Source: Acidobacteriaceae bacterium (lineage in GTDB: Bacteria > Acidobacteriota > Terriglobia > Terriglobales > Acidobacteriaceae). From it: 5,710 nt of DNA. Positions 5,445 to 5,710 of the stretch are shown piece after piece. The translations under genes were made by a program, and so were the position numbers. The number at the start of each line of letters is the position of its first letter. The stretch's first letter is position 1. The stretch spans positions 1 through 5,710 of the forward strand of contig PMWR01000156.1 of the NCBI GenBank assembly GCA_003166055.1, in the 5' to 3' direction. A model generated the notes under the pieces. That model saw nothing but the letters and a program-made list of their open reading frames with translations, searched no databases and was not told the DNA's origin.

Positions 5445-5487
5445 GCATGGGCCAAAGGAGTTGTGCCTTTGGCCCATGCTATTTTCC
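5445..5487 (+). terminator. Perfect 14-bp hairpin, terminator or attenuator
   Basis: GCATGGGCCAAAGG (5445-5458) pairs without a mismatch with CCTTTGGCCCATGC (5466-5479) around the seven-base loop AGTTGTG. TATTTTC follows. The stem is long and GC-rich enough for an intrinsic terminator, but the T run is short and broken. It would end the replication operon transcript, or act as an attenuator for the gene at 5518, whose binding site begins about 20 bases after the T run. The loop side also contains AAAGGAG, so the hairpin would hide a ribosome-site-like sequence. Confidence 0.6.
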
Positions 5488-5517
5488 CGGAGACGGACCA
5501 CGAAAGAGGAGAACGAC

Positions 5518-5700
5518 ATGAGCAAGCTCAAAGACCAAATCATAACTTTGCGTGAGACTGTCGCGGTGCTGTACGGGTTGTACTCGGAGCTTTCCGATAA
5601 TCCGGACTTGGTTGAGAGCGTCTCCGTGATCGGCGCAGAGGACGCGAGGATAAATACGGCCGCAATGCATTTGCTTGCAGGTATTCGGAAGCTAGTGTAG
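5518..5700 (+). CDS. Hypothetical small protein, 60 aa
   Basis: I do not recognise this 60-residue protein. ATG 5518 has AGGAG (5507-5511) at 6 bases, a near-ideal start. The product is acidic and mostly helical, with a heptad-like hydrophobic pattern through ITLRETVAVLYGLYSEL and a second helix, AAMHLLAGIRKL, at the C-terminus. It has no cysteine and no membrane segment. It could be a small dimerising regulator or an element accessory protein. The frame is open back to GTG 5173, which has AAGGAGG at 4 bases and overlaps the helicase stop, giving a 175-residue alternative. I disfavour that form because its first 115 residues would be encoded by the repeat block and the hairpin. Confidence 0.65.
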   Translation: MSKLKDQIITLRETVAVLYGLYSELSDNPDLVESVSVIGAEDARINTAAMHLLAGIRKLV

Positions 5701-5710
5701 TCCACCACAC

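Noticed and set aside
5173..5517. 175-residue version of the last gene starting at GTG 5173
   Set aside because: It has a good AAGGAGG and a GTGA overlap, so it is not impossible. But the added 115 residues would be encoded by the repeat block and the hairpin, and ATG 5518 has an independent strong start signal.
5235..5708. 157-codon minus-strand frame opposite the last gene and repeats
   Set aside because: It is antisense to the repeats and to the 60-residue gene, has no ribosome site that I can see, and resembles no family.

Overview
The window looks like the left end and early region of an integrated mobile element in a bacterium of moderate GC content. Every gene I can support is on the + strand, and most have a good AGGAGG-type ribosome binding site. 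The protein set (a DUF4102-type tyrosine integrase, an AlpA/Xis-like HTH protein, a DUF3854/TOPRIM-like protein and a RepA/AAA_25 ATPase) resembles integrative elements of Acidobacteriota. I hold that taxonomic guess weakly, and Proteobacteria remain possible.

Left boundary (1-300). Positions 43-92, read on the minus strand, match the 3' half of a tRNA-Thr(CGU): anticodon arm, variable loop, T arm, acceptor strand and an encoded CCA. The 5' half is missing and the T loop is degraded. The homology stops at the 5' strand of the anticodon stem. The anticodon loop forms the centre of a perfect inverted repeat, as expected for an integrase core site. The element therefore probably begins at about 84-93, and 1-42 would be chromosomal flank. 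Between the core and the integrase gene, six GTTGACA/T repeats lie in one orientation at spacings close to whole helical turns.

Integration operon (261-2512). The integrase gene is followed one base later by an unrecognised 205-residue gene, whose ribosome binding site lies inside the integrase 3' end. A separate small gene follows, encoding a protein with two H-x3-C-x2-C motifs.

Control region (2513-3054). This 542-base stretch has no convincing gene. It holds two small hairpins, an inverted copy of the paired TGTTGACAC repeat found upstream of the integrase, about 235 bases of overlapping AGGCT/AGCCT/GCCAG repeats that can fold into hairpins, and a leader stem just before the next ribosome binding site.

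Replication module (3055-5176). A 78-residue AlpA/Xis-like HTH protein, a DUF3854/TOPRIM-like protein and a RepA-like ATPase follow one another closely, and the last two overlap by ATGA. After the ATPase come 16-bp iteron-like repeats, a second family of GGGTGT repeats, a perfect 14-bp hairpin and a 60-residue orphan gene. The simplest reading is an integrase module plus a self-replication module with a candidate origin. The repeats shared between the integrase promoter region and the Xis-side leader suggest that one protein co-ordinates the two. No structural, conjugation, toxin or defence gene is visible; any cargo and the intact tRNA should lie beyond position 5710.
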